Assembly (NCBI GenBank): GCA_001771055.1
Contig: MESS01000022.1
Location: 35,138-54,116, forward strand
Reading direction: 5' to 3'
DNA: 18,979 bases
From: Caldithrix sp. RBG_13_44_9
Lineage (GTDB): Bacteria > Calditrichota > Calditrichia > RBG-13-44-9
Both the position numbers and the translations under genes were made by a program. Each line of letters starts with the position of its first letter. Position 1 is the stretch's first letter. Under the pieces are notes generated by a model. That model had not been told where the DNA came from and searched no databases. It saw nothing but the letters and a program-made list of their open reading frames with translations. Positions 7,739 to 15,484 of this stretch are shown piece after piece.

Positions 7739-8650
7739 ATGAATCAGGAAGAATTTAAAGCAGGGAATATCAAGAGTAAAATATGCGGACTGGAGAAATT
7801 AGCGACTTTTGAACCGGTAACCTGTCGTTTCGCTTCATATCTGGAGAACAACGAAACCTCACTATCTGACCTATCGCGTTGGATCGCCCTTGACCCGGTG
7901 CTGACCTGCCGGATTTTAAAACTTGCCAACTCCCCTTGCTATGGATTTTCCGGTCAGATTACCACAGTAAATTTAGCCGTGGTTATCATCGGACTAAAGG
8001 CCCTGCGTGAACTGGTCTGGAGTATATCGGTAATGGACCAATTCACGGATCAGCAGAAATTGATTGATCAGAGTGAAGTGGTAAACCTCTGGTTCCACAG
8101 TAATTACTCTGCGATTGCGGCCCGCTATCTGGCGGAACTGGCTGGTTATCCAGCAGCCGGAGAGGCTTATGTGGCCGGACTACTGCATGATATCGGAAAC
8201 CAGGTGTTAGCCCAGCAGTTTCCGGAAATATATTCTCGGGTGATGGAACAGTCTTTAATGAAAAATCTGCCGTTCCGGGTGGCAGAAAAACAGCTGCTGA
8301 GCTTTGGCCATGATGAAGTAGGTGCCTGGCTTGGTGAGGCCTGGGGATTTCCGCGAATGATTACCGAGACCATTCGAAATCATCATGCTCCGGAGGAGAG
8401 GGAAGGGGATAGCCTGCTGGTGAAGATCGTTTACCTGGCAGATCTGCTGGCTCATTCGCTGAGAGAAAAAAACAATCCAGTTGCCGAACACTGGATGGAA
8501 ATATCTGAGACAGAAATCATGTCCCGCATGAAAAAATTCATTCCATGTAATGGACATGATCTCGATTATTATCAGGATCATATCCTGGGTGAAGGAGAGA
8601 AATTAAACGAGGTGCTGCAAGACACCACCTTGATGTTTATAAACGCCTAA
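7739..8650 (+). CDS. HDOD domain signalling protein
   Basis: HDOD proteins are HD-GYP-related helical proteins used in signal transduction, often beside chemotaxis, motility and two-component genes; most lack proven enzymatic activity. The 303-residue product has the HDOD core at about residues 15-215. It includes LSRWIALDPVLTCRILKLAN (45-64), the internal IIGLKALRELV, and an HD-like part with His120, His150-Asp151 (AGLLHDIGNQVL) and His191-Asp192. Because some HD residues are kept, a residual phosphohydrolase function cannot be excluded, but no GYP motif follows. The ATG at 7739 is preceded by GAGGGA. The gene sits 54 bases after the sigma factor gene and 23 bases before the kinase gene, so co-transcription is likely. 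Confidence 0.88.
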   Translation: MNQEEFKAGNIKSKICGLEKLATFEPVTCRFASYLENNETSLSDLSRWIALDPVLTCRILKLANSPCYGFSGQITTVNLAVVIIGLKALRELVWSISVMDQFTDQQKLIDQSEVVNLWFHSNYSAIAARYLAELAGYPAAGEAYVAGLLHDIGNQVLAQQFPEIYSRVMEQSLMKNLPFRVAEKQLLSFGHDEVGAWLGEAWGFPRMITETIRNHHAPEEREGDSLLVKIVYLADLLAHSLREKNNPVAEHWMEISETEIMSRMKKFIPCNGHDLDYYQDHILGEGEKLNEVLQDTTLMFINA

Positions 8651-8673
8651 ATCCCGGACAAAGGAGAATACGG

Positions 8674-10077
8674 ATGTTTTCTGAACCTTTAAGTAAAACC
8701 GAAGTCGATGAAATTTTTACGACCTTTAGAGAACCGCTGGACCGGACCCCGAAAATTGACGTCATCATTGAACATTATCTGTCGGTAGTCAGCCAACTAA
8801 AGAAAGATCTGAATCTTTTAAAAGAAGATTTAAGCGAACAGCGCAAGATCGATGGGGATTTCTCCGATTCCCTGGAAGAATTCCAGTATATTCAGAAGCT
8901 TTCACTCATTGTCGATCAGAATTGGGAGCCTGCCCGTATTTTTGAGTATCTGAAAGAAATTGTCCAGAAAATTTTTCCCTTCCGTCAAAGTGAGATCTTT
9001 CTTTTTGATCAGGAAAATTTCACTGCTGTGAGTGTAAAATCCAGCAATGATTTTCAGTTGATTATTAAGTGTGCCATTGAAGAGGGTATCCTCAAGTGGT
9101 TATGGGAACAGGGACATCCGATCGTGGTTCCACTGACGGATTTTATTGTCTACGACCAGCTTCGCCGGAAAAAAGGCAATGTGATCATGGTCCCGCTGCA
9201 GAAGAGGGGAGTATTTATTCTGCTTACCGAAAAGGAACAGTCCAAATTTAGCGTGCGGGATCTGGAATTATTGAATGTAATCACTCAGCAGGCCGGACTG
9301 GCCATTCAATTTCAGCAGCTGAGTCAAATGTTGGAACGGAAAAATCAGGATTTTAAAAAATTTCAATCCCGCCTCATTTCGCTTTCTAAGCTGGCTACCA
9401 TTGGTGAACTGGCCGGAGGGATCGCCCACGAAATTAACAATCCGCTGCAGATTATCATGGGCAATGTTCAGATGGCCCGGATGGGACATCGAACCGAGGA
9501 AAGCCTGGAGATTATTGAAAAACAATCTTTACGGATCGCCAATATTGTCAGAGGATTACTGAACATGTCAAAACCAAATCAAGACACCGCCAAAGAATTT
9601 CTGGAGATTAATCCCCTGATCGTGAACACCTTAAATCTGGTGCGCGGACAGATCGAAAAAAGAAATATTGAAATAAAATTGGATCTGGAGAAAAGCCTGC
9701 CTATCACCCAATGCGGTTCCATCTTCTTTCAACAGATTCTGTTGAATTTAATTCTACATGCCAAAATGCAGATCGGACAAAATGGGACCATGAATATTAT
9801 CAGCAGATCAGAGAACCGGGAGTGGGTTTTGATTGAGGTGATCGACTCCGGAATTCCCTTCCCGGCAGAGTATATCGATCGAGTCATGAATCCATTTGCC
9901 GATCTGGATCATTCCAGTGAAGCAAATATAGGTCTGACGGTAAGTATTCAAATGATACGGGATTTGGGCGGAGAGGTTAAAATTGACTGGGATAAAAAGA
10001 TCGGTAACCGCATTCTGGTAAAGATCCCTGCTATTAAAAAGAAAGAAGAACGTATCCAGCAGGGAGTAGCATCTTAG
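8674..10077 (+). CDS. GAF domain sensor histidine kinase with degenerate ATP-binding domain
   Basis: This is a soluble 467-residue protein without a membrane segment. It has an N-terminal helical region (1-70), a GAF-like sensory domain (about 75-215), a short coiled coil (215-240), a HisKA dimerisation domain with phospho-acceptor His252 in GELAGGIAHEINNPLQI, and a HATPase_c-like domain (about 345-455). The catalytic domain is unusual. In the N box (FQQILLNLILHA) the first Asn358 is kept but the Mg2+-binding Asn is His362. The G1 box is shortened to DSGIPFP, lacking the usual DxGxG. The G2 box reads NIGL instead of GxGL. Weak or absent autophosphorylation is therefore inferred. AAGGAGA eight bases before ATG 8674 sets the start. 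The tight spacing to the HDOD gene suggests the two act in one pathway, perhaps with the receiver protein encoded downstream as partner. Confidence 0.88.
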   Translation: MFSEPLSKTEVDEIFTTFREPLDRTPKIDVIIEHYLSVVSQLKKDLNLLKEDLSEQRKIDGDFSDSLEEFQYIQKLSLIVDQNWEPARIFEYLKEIVQKIFPFRQSEIFLFDQENFTAVSVKSSNDFQLIIKCAIEEGILKWLWEQGHPIVVPLTDFIVYDQLRRKKGNVIMVPLQKRGVFILLTEKEQSKFSVRDLELLNVITQQAGLAIQFQQLSQMLERKNQDFKKFQSRLISLSKLATIGELAGGIAHEINNPLQIIMGNVQMARMGHRTEESLEIIEKQSLRIANIVRGLLNMSKPNQDTAKEFLEINPLIVNTLNLVRGQIEKRNIEIKLDLEKSLPITQCGSIFFQQILLNLILHAKMQIGQNGTMNIISRSENREWVLIEVIDSGIPFPAEYIDRVMNPFADLDHSSEANIGLTVSIQMIRDLGGEVKIDWDKKIGNRILVKIPAIKKKEERIQQGVAS

Positions 10078-10417
10078 AGAGAATTACCGGATATTACTCC
10101 ATCATTTAAATACTTTATATCGGTGACTGCGGTCTGTTTTTCATCTAATAAATAACCTGAATTCTTTCCACATATTTCTCGCTCTCCGGACATTCTCGTA
10201 TAACCGGTAATTTTTATTCGACGGTAAACCCTGATCGTTAGGTTTTAAAAATCTTAAAATTTTCTGGAGTTTTGAAGCAATTTTTGCATTAAATTCAACA
10301 AAGAAAATTCGCTTTGCCAGGTAACCTAGGAAATTAAAAATCTTTTTTTACTTTTTTTAATATCCTACCGATGATTAGAAGAGCACTAAACCGCAGCACA
10401 AGAGGGTGAATACCGGG
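10078..10417. other. Intergenic region between the two kinase genes
   Basis: This 340-base stretch is AT-rich, especially from 10230 to 10370, and separates the receiver-kinase gene from the preceding cluster, so it probably contains that gene's own promoter. AATTACCGG just after the upstream gene (10083-10091) is matched by its inverted copy CCGGTAATT at about 10204-10212, too far apart for a normal terminator. The small GAC-TGCG-GTC hairpin near 10122 followed by TGTTTTT is too weak to call as a terminator. I see no gene or RNA here. Confidence 0.5.
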
Positions 10418-11584
10418 ATGTTAGACAGTCTTAAGAGCAAGGCTAAAGTTCTGGTGGTGGACGATAGTCAGGAAAGTGTGGATTTATTGGAATACTTTCT
10501 CAGGCCGGCCGGCTATGAAATTTTTAAAGCCAATGACGGAGCTGCGGCCCTGGAAATTGTCGAGAACACACCTCCTGATATTATTCTGCTGGATGTCATG
10601 CTGCCAAAAGTGAATGGATATGAAGTCTGCGAAAAACTAAAAAAGCGGCAGTCTACTTTTCATATTCCGATCATCATGATTACCGTTTTAAAAGAACTGA
10701 AAGATAAAATAAAAGCGTTGGAAGCCGGCGCTGACGATTTCTTGTCCAAACCGTTCGATAGTGTTGAGCTGCTTACCCGGGTACGATCGCTTCTGCGCAT
10801 TAAATTTTATCATGATGAAATCATCAGGCGAAATCAGGAACTGGAGAAACAAAAAGAAGCTCTGCTGCGGGAGGATTTGCTGAAAAAGGAGTTGACCAAT
10901 CTGATCATTCACGATATGAAAAATCCGTTGTTTGTTATCCAGGGAAATCTGCAAATGATGGAAATGAACCGTCCGGTTGCCTCTCCTGAAACCAGAGAGG
11001 TCTATACCCAGCGAATTGCCCGCAGCAGCCGCAGCCTGCTGAGGATGATTCTGAATCTGCTGGATATCAGCCGGCTGGAACAGCAAAAATTGGAAATCGA
11101 ACCGGTGCTTGCTGACCTGAACGGTCTGGTGAACGATATTGTCGAATCGTTAAAAGATATCCCGGAGCATCAGTCTAAATCGGTACACATGAAGCTGCGG
11201 GAGGATTTCTCTTCAATATTTGTGGATAAAAATATTTTTGAAAGGGTTTTGGAGAATTGTTTTAATTACGTCTTCCAGAATACTCCCGAATTCATGAGCG
11301 TTCAGATTGAGACCAGTCAGGGTAAGGATGATTCCATTCATCTGAGAATATCTCATGATGGCAAGCCGGTACCCGATGAATTTAAAGAGAAGATCTTTCT
11401 GAAGAATGCCCAGCCGGAATTGAAAAAAGTTGGTTATAAACCTGCCCGCGGTTTAGGTCTGATTTTCTGCCGGCTGGCCATGGAGGCACAGGGCGGTAAA
11501 ATATCCCTGGATGCCCAGATCAAAGACCGTAATAATTTTGTACTGGAAATACCTACTGTTAAATCCCTGAAAAAGGGTACCTAA
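10418..11584 (+). CDS. Response regulator receiver fused to histidine kinase, with degenerate catalytic domain
   Basis: The protein (388 residues from ATG 10418) has an N-terminal receiver domain, a coiled coil (about 130-160), a HisKA domain and a HATPase_c-like domain. The receiver is complete: acidic pair Asp15-Asp16, phospho-acceptor Asp59 in LLDVMLP, Thr89 and Lys111 in SKPF. His165 lies in LIIHDMKNPL. In the catalytic domain the N box reads ERVLENCFNY, keeping Asn280 but with Tyr284 where the Mg2+-binding Asn should be. The G1 box reads RISHDGKPVP, with His313 in place of the adenine-binding Asp. The G2 box RGLGL is intact. An in-frame GTG at 10406 overlaps the ribosome binding site GAGGGTG (10403-10408), so the ATG is preferred. 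The gene is convergent with acpS, with stops eight bases apart. Phospho-input through the receiver seems likely; kinase output is doubtful. Confidence 0.88.
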   Translation: MLDSLKSKAKVLVVDDSQESVDLLEYFLRPAGYEIFKANDGAAALEIVENTPPDIILLDVMLPKVNGYEVCEKLKKRQSTFHIPIIMITVLKELKDKIKALEAGADDFLSKPFDSVELLTRVRSLLRIKFYHDEIIRRNQELEKQKEALLREDLLKKELTNLIIHDMKNPLFVIQGNLQMMEMNRPVASPETREVYTQRIARSSRSLLRMILNLLDISRLEQQKLEIEPVLADLNGLVNDIVESLKDIPEHQSKSVHMKLREDFSSIFVDKNIFERVLENCFNYVFQNTPEFMSVQIETSQGKDDSIHLRISHDGKPVPDEFKEKIFLKNAQPELKKVGYKPARGLGLIFCRLAMEAQGGKISLDAQIKDRNNFVLEIPTVKSLKKGT

Positions 11585-11592
11585 TCTGATTT

Positions 11593-11961
11593 TTATTCGT
11601 GTACCACCACCATGGCAATGGAGGCATCTTTGGAATGAGAAAGTGATAGCTGAATTGTTTTTTCTGCCAATATTTCGGCCGTTCTGCCGTAAAGCCTCAC
11701 CTCCGGCTTACCTCTTTCATCATTAACCACTTCCACATCTTTCCAGGTCATGCCTTTTCCCAGACCGAAACCAGTGGCTTTAAAAACCGCTTCTTTGGCG
11801 GCGAAACGGGCGGCGTAACTGCCTTTATTTTTCTTTTTGCTGCAATATTCTATCTCTACTTTGGTATAAATTCGCTTTAAAAATTTTTCGCCATACTTTT
11901 CCAGTAATTTGTCAATACGCTCAATTTCAATCAGATCGACCCCTACTGAATACACACTCAT
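11593..11961 (-). CDS. acpS: Holo-[acyl-carrier-protein] synthase
   Basis: AcpS transfers 4'-phosphopantetheine from coenzyme A to a serine of acyl carrier protein, activating it for fatty acid synthesis. The 122-residue length is typical. The Mg2+-binding Asp is in SVGVDLIEIERI near the N-terminus, and the second signature RFAAKEAVFKATGFGLGKGM contains the catalytic Glu. The C-terminal block LSLSHSKDASIAMVVV is also present. The start ATG at 11961 is well supported by GAGGAGAG nine bases upstream. The gene stands alone, convergent with the receiver-kinase gene, and has no functional link to its neighbours. Confidence 0.96.
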   Translation of the reverse strand: MSVYSVGVDLIEIERIDKLLEKYGEKFLKRIYTKVEIEYCSKKKNKGSYAARFAAKEAVFKATGFGLGKGMTWKDVEVVNDERGKPEVRLYGRTAEILAEKTIQLSLSHSKDASIAMVVVHE

Positions 11962-12472
11962 TTTAGTTTCTCTCCTCTCGGAAATTCTTATGATTGATTA
12001 ACCCGACTATGACATTTTTCCTGCAATCCTCAGGAGAATTTCCCGGCTATCAGATTGGATCCAAAAAATCAGATTTCATAATAATAAAGTTTTCTAAAAT
12101 CAGGGAAAATTTAATACTGCTGTTGGATTTTCACCAAGGACTTTCGGTGGATTATCAATAATATCAAATTGATTCTCGTCAAATGCATATTCCCACTAAT
12201 TTTATTAAAGGATCGAAGAGTTATACTATCGATTATCATTATTGTAAGAGCAGAGCCGAAGAGCAATAACATCTTCTGGTGATATTAACCAGCCTTGAAA
12301 TGGTGGAATAAGTCCGGGCAGGAAATTCATCTATCGATAGTGCTCAGTACTTTGAAGCAGCGGGATATATCTCAGAGTAACCAGGAACATGAAAGAAGAA
12401 TAGAATTAATAGCTCCCCGCTTGACCAAGTCCTTCCAAAGCAGTAGGAGTGGAGACAGATTGTTTTCCTGAT
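11962..12472. other. Gene-poor region between acpS and the propeller gene
   Basis: This 511-base stretch holds the acpS upstream region and the downstream end of the propeller gene. A 58-codon plus-strand frame (TTG 12295 to TGA 12469-12471) ends one base before the propeller gene's stop, but it has no ribosome binding site and no recognisable family. No tRNA, terminator with T-run or repeat family is evident. A short TATCGATA palindrome occurs near 12331. Confidence 0.5.
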
Positions 12473-15061
12473 TTAGCGGGTAAGAGACATCATTTTACTG
12501 ACGCTATATTCCCCAGCTCTTAACTGATAGATATAAGTTCCGGATGCGACTTTATTACCCGCGTCATTCAGTCCATCCCAGATCATTTCATAATCACCGG
12601 CATATTGTATGGTATGATTTACCAGAGTTCGAATTTCCTGTCCCAAGGTATTATAGATGACTAAAGTTACCGGAGCTTCCTGCGGCAGGGAGTAAGCAAT
12701 AGTAGTGAAGGGATTAAAAGGATTTGGATAATTCTGTCTTAGTGCAAAGCTGGTGACAGCCGTTTGCTTCTGATCAATATGTGAGACTCCGCCAATCAGA
12801 TCCCGTTCATAAGCTCCGTTACCATGAGTGGCCAGCCGTAATTTCCGGTTAATCGCTGAAATAACTAAGTCGAAGACCATCACCGCTTCGGGCAATCCCT
12901 CCTGATAGTTGTACCAATTCATTCCGGCATCATTGGACACATAGATCCCCAGATCGTTACCTGCATAAAGCTGATCCGGAAAGAGAGGATCCACTACCAC
13001 TGCTGAAGTGGGAACGTTTGGCAGGCCGGTTGAGATATCCTGCCAGCTGTTCCCAAAATCGGTCGACCGGAAAAGATGGGGAGTACCAAAACCGGAAAAA
13101 GATACATAAACTACTGCATCATTAGTGGGGTCGACCGCCAGGTCAGCAGGATAACGGTCGGGTAGATTTCCGGAAATATTGGTCCAGCCAGCCCCGCCGT
13201 CCAGAGTACGGAAAATACCGCGTGGCTGACTAGACGGAGCAGTGGCGGCATAGACAATATTACTATTCTGTTGCGAGATCGCCATGGCTATGGCCGGATT
13301 GCCATCCAGAGCTGATCCGTTATTGGTTACCGTCCAGGAAGATCCGCTATTAATTGATTTATAGATGATGGCCCGGCCGGCATACATCACCTGGGGATTA
13401 TCCCTGGCGACTACAAACGGAGCAATGAAACTGGTAGGAGATGAAGAAGGGACGTAAAGGTTAAACCAGGATTGTCCACGATTGGTAGATTTGAGAAGAT
13501 TAAGATTCTGCCAGGAAGCATATAAAATATTATCGTTGTTGGCATTGAGGCCGGTGCAGGCCCCATCGCCTCCTATCACCCGGGTCCAGGCTAACTGGCC
13601 ATCGTAAATAATGGTGGCATTGTCCTGTAAGCCTCCCAGGGCCAGCAGAGAATCCTGCAGGGAATTAGAAAAACCGTTATAGAATTGTACAGTTTGATAA
13701 CCACCATTACAGGCGGAAAAGGTTTCACCTCCGTCCAGAGATCTGAATATCCCGCCATCGGTGCTGAAATAAACAATGGATGGATTGGTCGGATGATAGC
13801 TGATATCATGAACATCGGCATGGACATAATTGGCCGGACCTTCTGATCCACCGACCGGTGGTCTGCCTAAGGTCAATCCGCCTTCTGCTTTTTGTACCAG
13901 GTTGATACCGCCGTCATACGATTTCCACACTCCTATCCCTACCGCAATCACCAGATTGGAATCTGCCGGGCTTACTCCCACATCATGCGAATACCAGCCC
14001 TGCCACTGAGAGTAGTCCTGGGTGGAAACAACGTTCCAGCTGGCACCAGCATCAACCGATCTACACAGCCAGCTGTATCCATTATAAGAAGTGAAACCAT
14101 TGCCGATACTGGCAAAAACAATATTAGGGGAAGGAGGATAGATGGCCAAATGAACCTTTCCGGCAAAAGTGGCTGGCAAACCCTGGGTAATTTTATTCCA
14201 GTTCTGACCGCTGTTGCTGGTGCGATAGATCCCATGGCCGGTTGAAGAAAAATTACCACAACCAATAATGACAATATTGGTATCCAGCGGATTGATCACC
14301 AGATCCCATACCATGATCACGTTGTGGACCTGATTCCAGGTAACACCGCCATCCCGGGATTTATAAGTGCCCTCAGTGGTGCCGGCCCAGACCGTCTGTG
14401 AGTTAAGCGGATTGATTTTTACCACCATCACACCGCGCATCTGATTGTAGGACCAGTCCAGGCTCTTGCTCCAGCTAATTCCTCCATCGATACTTTTTAA
14501 GATGCCGATGCCATAACTTCCGCGGGTGGAGCGAAAAGCTGCACCCATTCCAGCTTGCTGATAATTATATACTTCTCCGGTACCAAGGTAGATCAGATTG
14601 GAATCATTCGAGGCAATGTCTATTGAGGTTACAGACAATACCGGAAATCCGGTGGGAACATACTCCCAGGCTGCTGCTCCTGATCCAGCGGTCTTACTGC
14701 GCCATAGGCCGCCGCTGGCCGAGCCGGCGTAAATGGTATTGGGATTTTGAGGATTAAAGGTAAGTGCCAGGGTGCGGCCGCCGGTATTATGCGGGCCAAT
14801 TGATTTCCAGGGTCGGGTGAGATGCCACTGTTCATTATTTAAGTTGGGATTATTTTCGGCCGCTTCATAAGCGGCATAATGAGAGATGTCAGGAATAGTT
14901 GGTCGCGGATAAGCCCTGGGGGCACTGAAGAAATTGAGGGCTTCATACGCACCTGAAGTCTTAGCCGGTTTTGACTCATTCAGCAGCACAGTCCATATTC
15001 CGCCAATGCTCAAACCGCCAAGCAGAATGATCAGTAACGAGAATCTTAACGTTTTCATCAT
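12473..15061 (-). CDS. Secreted Asp-box (BNR/sortilin-like) beta-propeller protein with T9SS type A sorting domain
   Basis: From ATG 15061 the product has 862 residues. A hydrophobic N-terminal segment (FSLLIILLGGLSIGGIWTVL) acts as signal peptide. The body contains about eleven Asp-box repeats of the S-x-D-x-G-x-x-W type, such as SIDGGISW, SRDGGVTW, SVDAGASW, SLDGGETF, TLDGGAGW, STDFGNSW and SNDAGMNW. This indicates one or more VPS10/sortilin-like propellers; such folds occur in glycoside hydrolases and adhesins, but no catalytic set is evident. The last 85 residues form a Por-type sorting domain beginning YPNPFNPFTTIAYSLP and ending SVSKMMSLTR, which marks surface or secreted proteins of type IX secretion organisms. 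The longest frame starts at 15142, but its first 27 residues precede the signal peptide without a ribosome binding site, so the later ATG is chosen. The gene is divergent from the M16 protease gene. Confidence 0.9.
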   Translation of the reverse strand: MMKTLRFSLLIILLGGLSIGGIWTVLLNESKPAKTSGAYEALNFFSAPRAYPRPTIPDISHYAAYEAAENNPNLNNEQWHLTRPWKSIGPHNTGGRTLALTFNPQNPNTIYAGSASGGLWRSKTAGSGAAAWEYVPTGFPVLSVTSIDIASNDSNLIYLGTGEVYNYQQAGMGAAFRSTRGSYGIGILKSIDGGISWSKSLDWSYNQMRGVMVVKINPLNSQTVWAGTTEGTYKSRDGGVTWNQVHNVIMVWDLVINPLDTNIVIIGCGNFSSTGHGIYRTSNSGQNWNKITQGLPATFAGKVHLAIYPPSPNIVFASIGNGFTSYNGYSWLCRSVDAGASWNVVSTQDYSQWQGWYSHDVGVSPADSNLVIAVGIGVWKSYDGGINLVQKAEGGLTLGRPPVGGSEGPANYVHADVHDISYHPTNPSIVYFSTDGGIFRSLDGGETFSACNGGYQTVQFYNGFSNSLQDSLLALGGLQDNATIIYDGQLAWTRVIGGDGACTGLNANNDNILYASWQNLNLLKSTNRGQSWFNLYVPSSSPTSFIAPFVVARDNPQVMYAGRAIIYKSINSGSSWTVTNNGSALDGNPAIAMAISQQNSNIVYAATAPSSQPRGIFRTLDGGAGWTNISGNLPDRYPADLAVDPTNDAVVYVSFSGFGTPHLFRSTDFGNSWQDISTGLPNVPTSAVVVDPLFPDQLYAGNDLGIYVSNDAGMNWYNYQEGLPEAVMVFDLVISAINRKLRLATHGNGAYERDLIGGVSHIDQKQTAVTSFALRQNYPNPFNPFTTIAYSLPQEAPVTLVIYNTLGQEIRTLVNHTIQYAGDYEMIWDGLNDAGNKVASGTYIYQLRAGEYSVSKMMSLTR

Positions 15062-15484
15062 GATATATTCTCTAGAGAATTTGATTATCGAATTACAGTA
15101 CCAGGTAAAAACAACTGGAAAAATACGAAAATAAATTTTCAATCCCTGAACTTATTTTTCTTATGTTGAGGCGCGGATATCTACTGCGACTGTCTGGTAA
15201 AAGTTACTGGGTATTTATTTTTTTATTCAACCTGATGAAACCCTTTGAAATTCTTGGCTTATAAGCTAATTTAATCAACAGCATATTAAGAAATCTGGAG
15301 TGGCAAAATATTATAGAGATGATCATGATATCATCCCGTTTCAGGAATAACTCTCCTTGCCGCGAAATAATTCTGGATATTGGATGAGATAATCAAGCAG
15401 ATTTGATTCAGCCAATGAGAATATTATTGTTCAAAATGAAAATAAGAAAATTTTTCAATTACTTTAATGCGGAGAACCTAAGAT
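15062..15484. other. Divergent intergenic region between the propeller and M16 protease genes
   Basis: About 420 bases contain both upstream regions. The features seen are the palindrome at 15067-15080, an inverted repeat GATGAT/ATCATC around CATGAT at about 15318-15335, and two similar copies of C-A/T-GGTAAAA followed by ACTGG near 15101 and 15194 on the plus strand. No promoter could be assigned with confidence, and no RNA gene is seen. Confidence 0.45.
15067..15080. promoter_or_regulatory. Perfect 14-bp palindrome at the ribosome binding region of the propeller gene
   Basis: ATTCTCTAGAGAAT is a perfect palindrome lying 6-19 bases before the ATG at 15061 on the minus strand. It includes AGAGAA, the only purine-rich segment that could serve as a ribosome binding site. 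It could be a regulator binding site or a small RNA hairpin that masks the ribosome binding site. Confidence 0.35.

Noticed and set aside
10118..10140. Possible terminator (GAC-TGCG-GTC followed by TGTTTTT) after the GAF kinase gene
   Set aside because: The stem is only three base pairs, too weak for an intrinsic terminator.
10083..10212. Inverted repeat AATTACCGG/CCGGTAATT
   Set aside because: The arms are about 110 bases apart, so a hairpin or a single operator is unlikely; nine-base matches at this distance occur by chance.
10340..10380. ACCGATGA resembling a sigma-28 -10 element before the receiver-kinase gene
   Set aside because: No TAAA-type -35 element is found at the required 15-base spacing. 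Similar CCGAT matches near 18440 (minus strand) and 18844 failed the same test.
12120..12160. Small hairpin around TTCACC/GGTGGA upstream of acpS
   Set aside because: A six-pair stem with a wobble and a ten-base loop; not distinguishable from background.
12295..12471. Plus-strand 58-codon frame ending one base before the propeller gene stop
   Set aside because: It would need a TTG start without a ribosome binding site. The translation is polar and matches no family I know; a decayed gene remnant is possible but unsupported.
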